From Fimbriimonadaceae bacterium (lineage in GTDB: Bacteria; Armatimonadota; Fimbriimonadia; Fimbriimonadales; Fimbriimonadaceae), in the NCBI GenBank assembly GCA_022842565.1, contig JALHPH010000100.1:1-6386 (forward strand): a stretch of 6,386 bases of DNA. The letters run 5' to 3'. Positions 5,575-6,386 of this stretch are shown here, piece by piece; the stretch's first letter is position 1, and every line of letters begins with the position of its first letter. The position numbers were made by a program, and so were the translations under genes. The notes below the pieces were generated by a model. That model saw only the letters and a program-made list of their open reading frames with translations. It was not told where the DNA came from and ran no database searches.

Positions 5575-6386
5575 CTACTGAATTTCCATGAGTTCGCGCG
5601 GGGAGTGGGTCAAAATTTCGGGTCCGTTGGCGGAGACCAGCACATCATCCTCGATCCGCACGCCGCCAAACCCATCTATATAGACGCCGGGCTCCACGGT
5701 GAAGACCATGCCCTCGACAATGGGCTCATCGGCGGTTTCGTGCAGGCGGCCCGGGTCGTGCACGTCTGCCCCAAGGCCATGACCCAGGCTGTGTCCGAAG
5801 TACTGCGCCAGACCCTTTTCGTCTAGCACTGCTCGGGCATGGGCGTCGATGATGTTGCCATTGGTGCCAGGCGCAAGGAGCGCGCAGCATTCCGTCTCGG
5901 CACGCAGGACCTGTTGATAGATTTCTTTGTGACGGTCGCTCGCTTTGCCGACCACGACCGTGCGGGTGATGTCGCTGTTGTAACCGTCCAGCATGCCGCC
6001 CAGGTCCAGCGTGACAAAGTCGCCCGGTTCCAAGGGCTTTTCACTTCCGCGGCCATGGGGCTTGGCGCTGTTGGCGCCGCTCACCACGATCGGCTCGAAA
6101 GCGGGACTCGCACCGTGGCGTTTGAAGAAGAACTCAATGTCGAGCGCGATGTCGTATTCCCGCACGCCAGGTTGCACCATGCGCAGCGCGTGCTCCATGC
6201 AGGCATCGGCCAGTTTACAGGCTTCGCGAATGCGCGCGATTTCGCCCGGCAGCTTGATTTTCCGAAGATCGCTGAGCAGGGTGCCAGCCGAAATCCACTC
6301 GATTCCCGGCGCGAGGCCAGACCAAGTTCGCCACTGATTGAATGAAATCGATTCCTCGAACCCGACTTTAGCGTGGCCAGCGGTGT
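5575..6386 (-). CDS. M24 family Xaa-Pro dipeptidase/aminopeptidase (N-terminus off window)
   Basis: This is a cytoplasmic dinuclear metallopeptidase that cleaves the bond before or after proline in short peptides. The frame is open from the right edge, giving 269 visible residues. An internal Met at 6198 is not the start: the 62 residues before it (including VGFEESISFNQWR and LRKIKLPGEIARIREACKLAD) form the end of the creatinase-type N-terminal domain and its linker. About 90 residues are probably missing. The five metal ligands of the pita-bread fold are intact (visible numbering): D127 in TLDLG, D138 in GYNSDITRT, H202 in SLGHGLGADVHD, E231 in FTVEPGVY and E245 in VRIEDD. The D-to-D spacing of 11 matches E. 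coli PepP. The ending SPRELMEIQ is the usual family terminus. Whether it acts as prolidase or aminopeptidase P cannot be decided here. The ABC ATPase gene follows after 9 bases and is probably co-transcribed. Confidence 0.94.
   Translation of the reverse strand, partial: TAGHAKVGFEESISFNQWRTWSGLAPGIEWISAGTLLSDLRKIKLPGEIARIREACKLADACMEHALRMVQPGVREYDIALDIEFFFKRHGASPAFEPIVVSGANSAKPHGRGSEKPLEPGDFVTLDLGGMLDGYNSDITRTVVVGKASDRHKEIYQQVLRAETECCALLAPGTNGNIIDAHARAVLDEKGLAQYFGHSLGHGLGADVHDPGRLHETADEPIVEGMVFTVEPGVYIDGFGGVRIEDDVLVSANGPEILTHSPRELMEIQ

Noticed and set aside
5575..6198. A complete 207-residue peptidase starting at the ATG at 6198
   Set aside because: The frame remains open to the window edge and the extra 62 residues match the creatinase-type N-terminal domain and linker, so the ATG is internal.
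5839..6345. 168-residue plus-strand open frame opposite the M24 peptidase
   Set aside because: The minus-strand frame carries all five metal ligands in correct spacing. The plus frame shows no domain.

Overview
The window holds seven protein-coding genes packed almost without gaps. I see no tRNA, rRNA, CRISPR array or insertion sequence. No stretch over 300 bases lacks a gene. The only non-coding gaps are about 27 bases before yajQ and 9 bases between the two minus-strand genes. GC is near 60% by eye. A full Nuo-type complex I and a leaderless-looking promoter point to a free-living bacterium. The gene mix (a shrunken uroporphyrinogen-decarboxylase-like protein, a xylose-isomerase-like TIM barrel, a leaderless -10 box) makes me think of Armatimonadota such as the Fimbriimonadia. 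That placement is a weak inference, not a result.

Plus strand, 2-4261: the 3' end of a nuo operon. The order is nuoM (cut by the left edge), a 204-residue protein that looks like a reduced uroporphyrinogen decarboxylase/MtaA-type barrel, nuoN, and a sugar phosphate isomerase/epimerase. Each junction overlaps by 1 or 4 bases, so the four genes are almost certainly co-transcribed and translationally coupled. NuoM and NuoN are two of the three antiporter-like proton-pumping subunits of the complex I membrane arm. The two other genes have no textbook role in complex I and are the most unusual feature here.

Plus strand, 4276-4783: a short gap with a -10-like hexamer, followed by yajQ, a nucleotide (c-di-GMP)-binding family protein. 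The promoter position predicts a leaderless mRNA starting at the second ATG.

Minus strand, 6386-4780: an M24 metallopeptidase of the Xaa-Pro dipeptidase/aminopeptidase type (its N-terminus is off the right edge), then a GTG-started, GC-rich, degenerate ABC ATPase. The ATPase has lost the catalytic glutamate and the switch histidine. It has no permease in view. Its stop codon interlocks with that of yajQ, a 4-base tail-to-tail overlap that leaves no room for an intergenic terminator.
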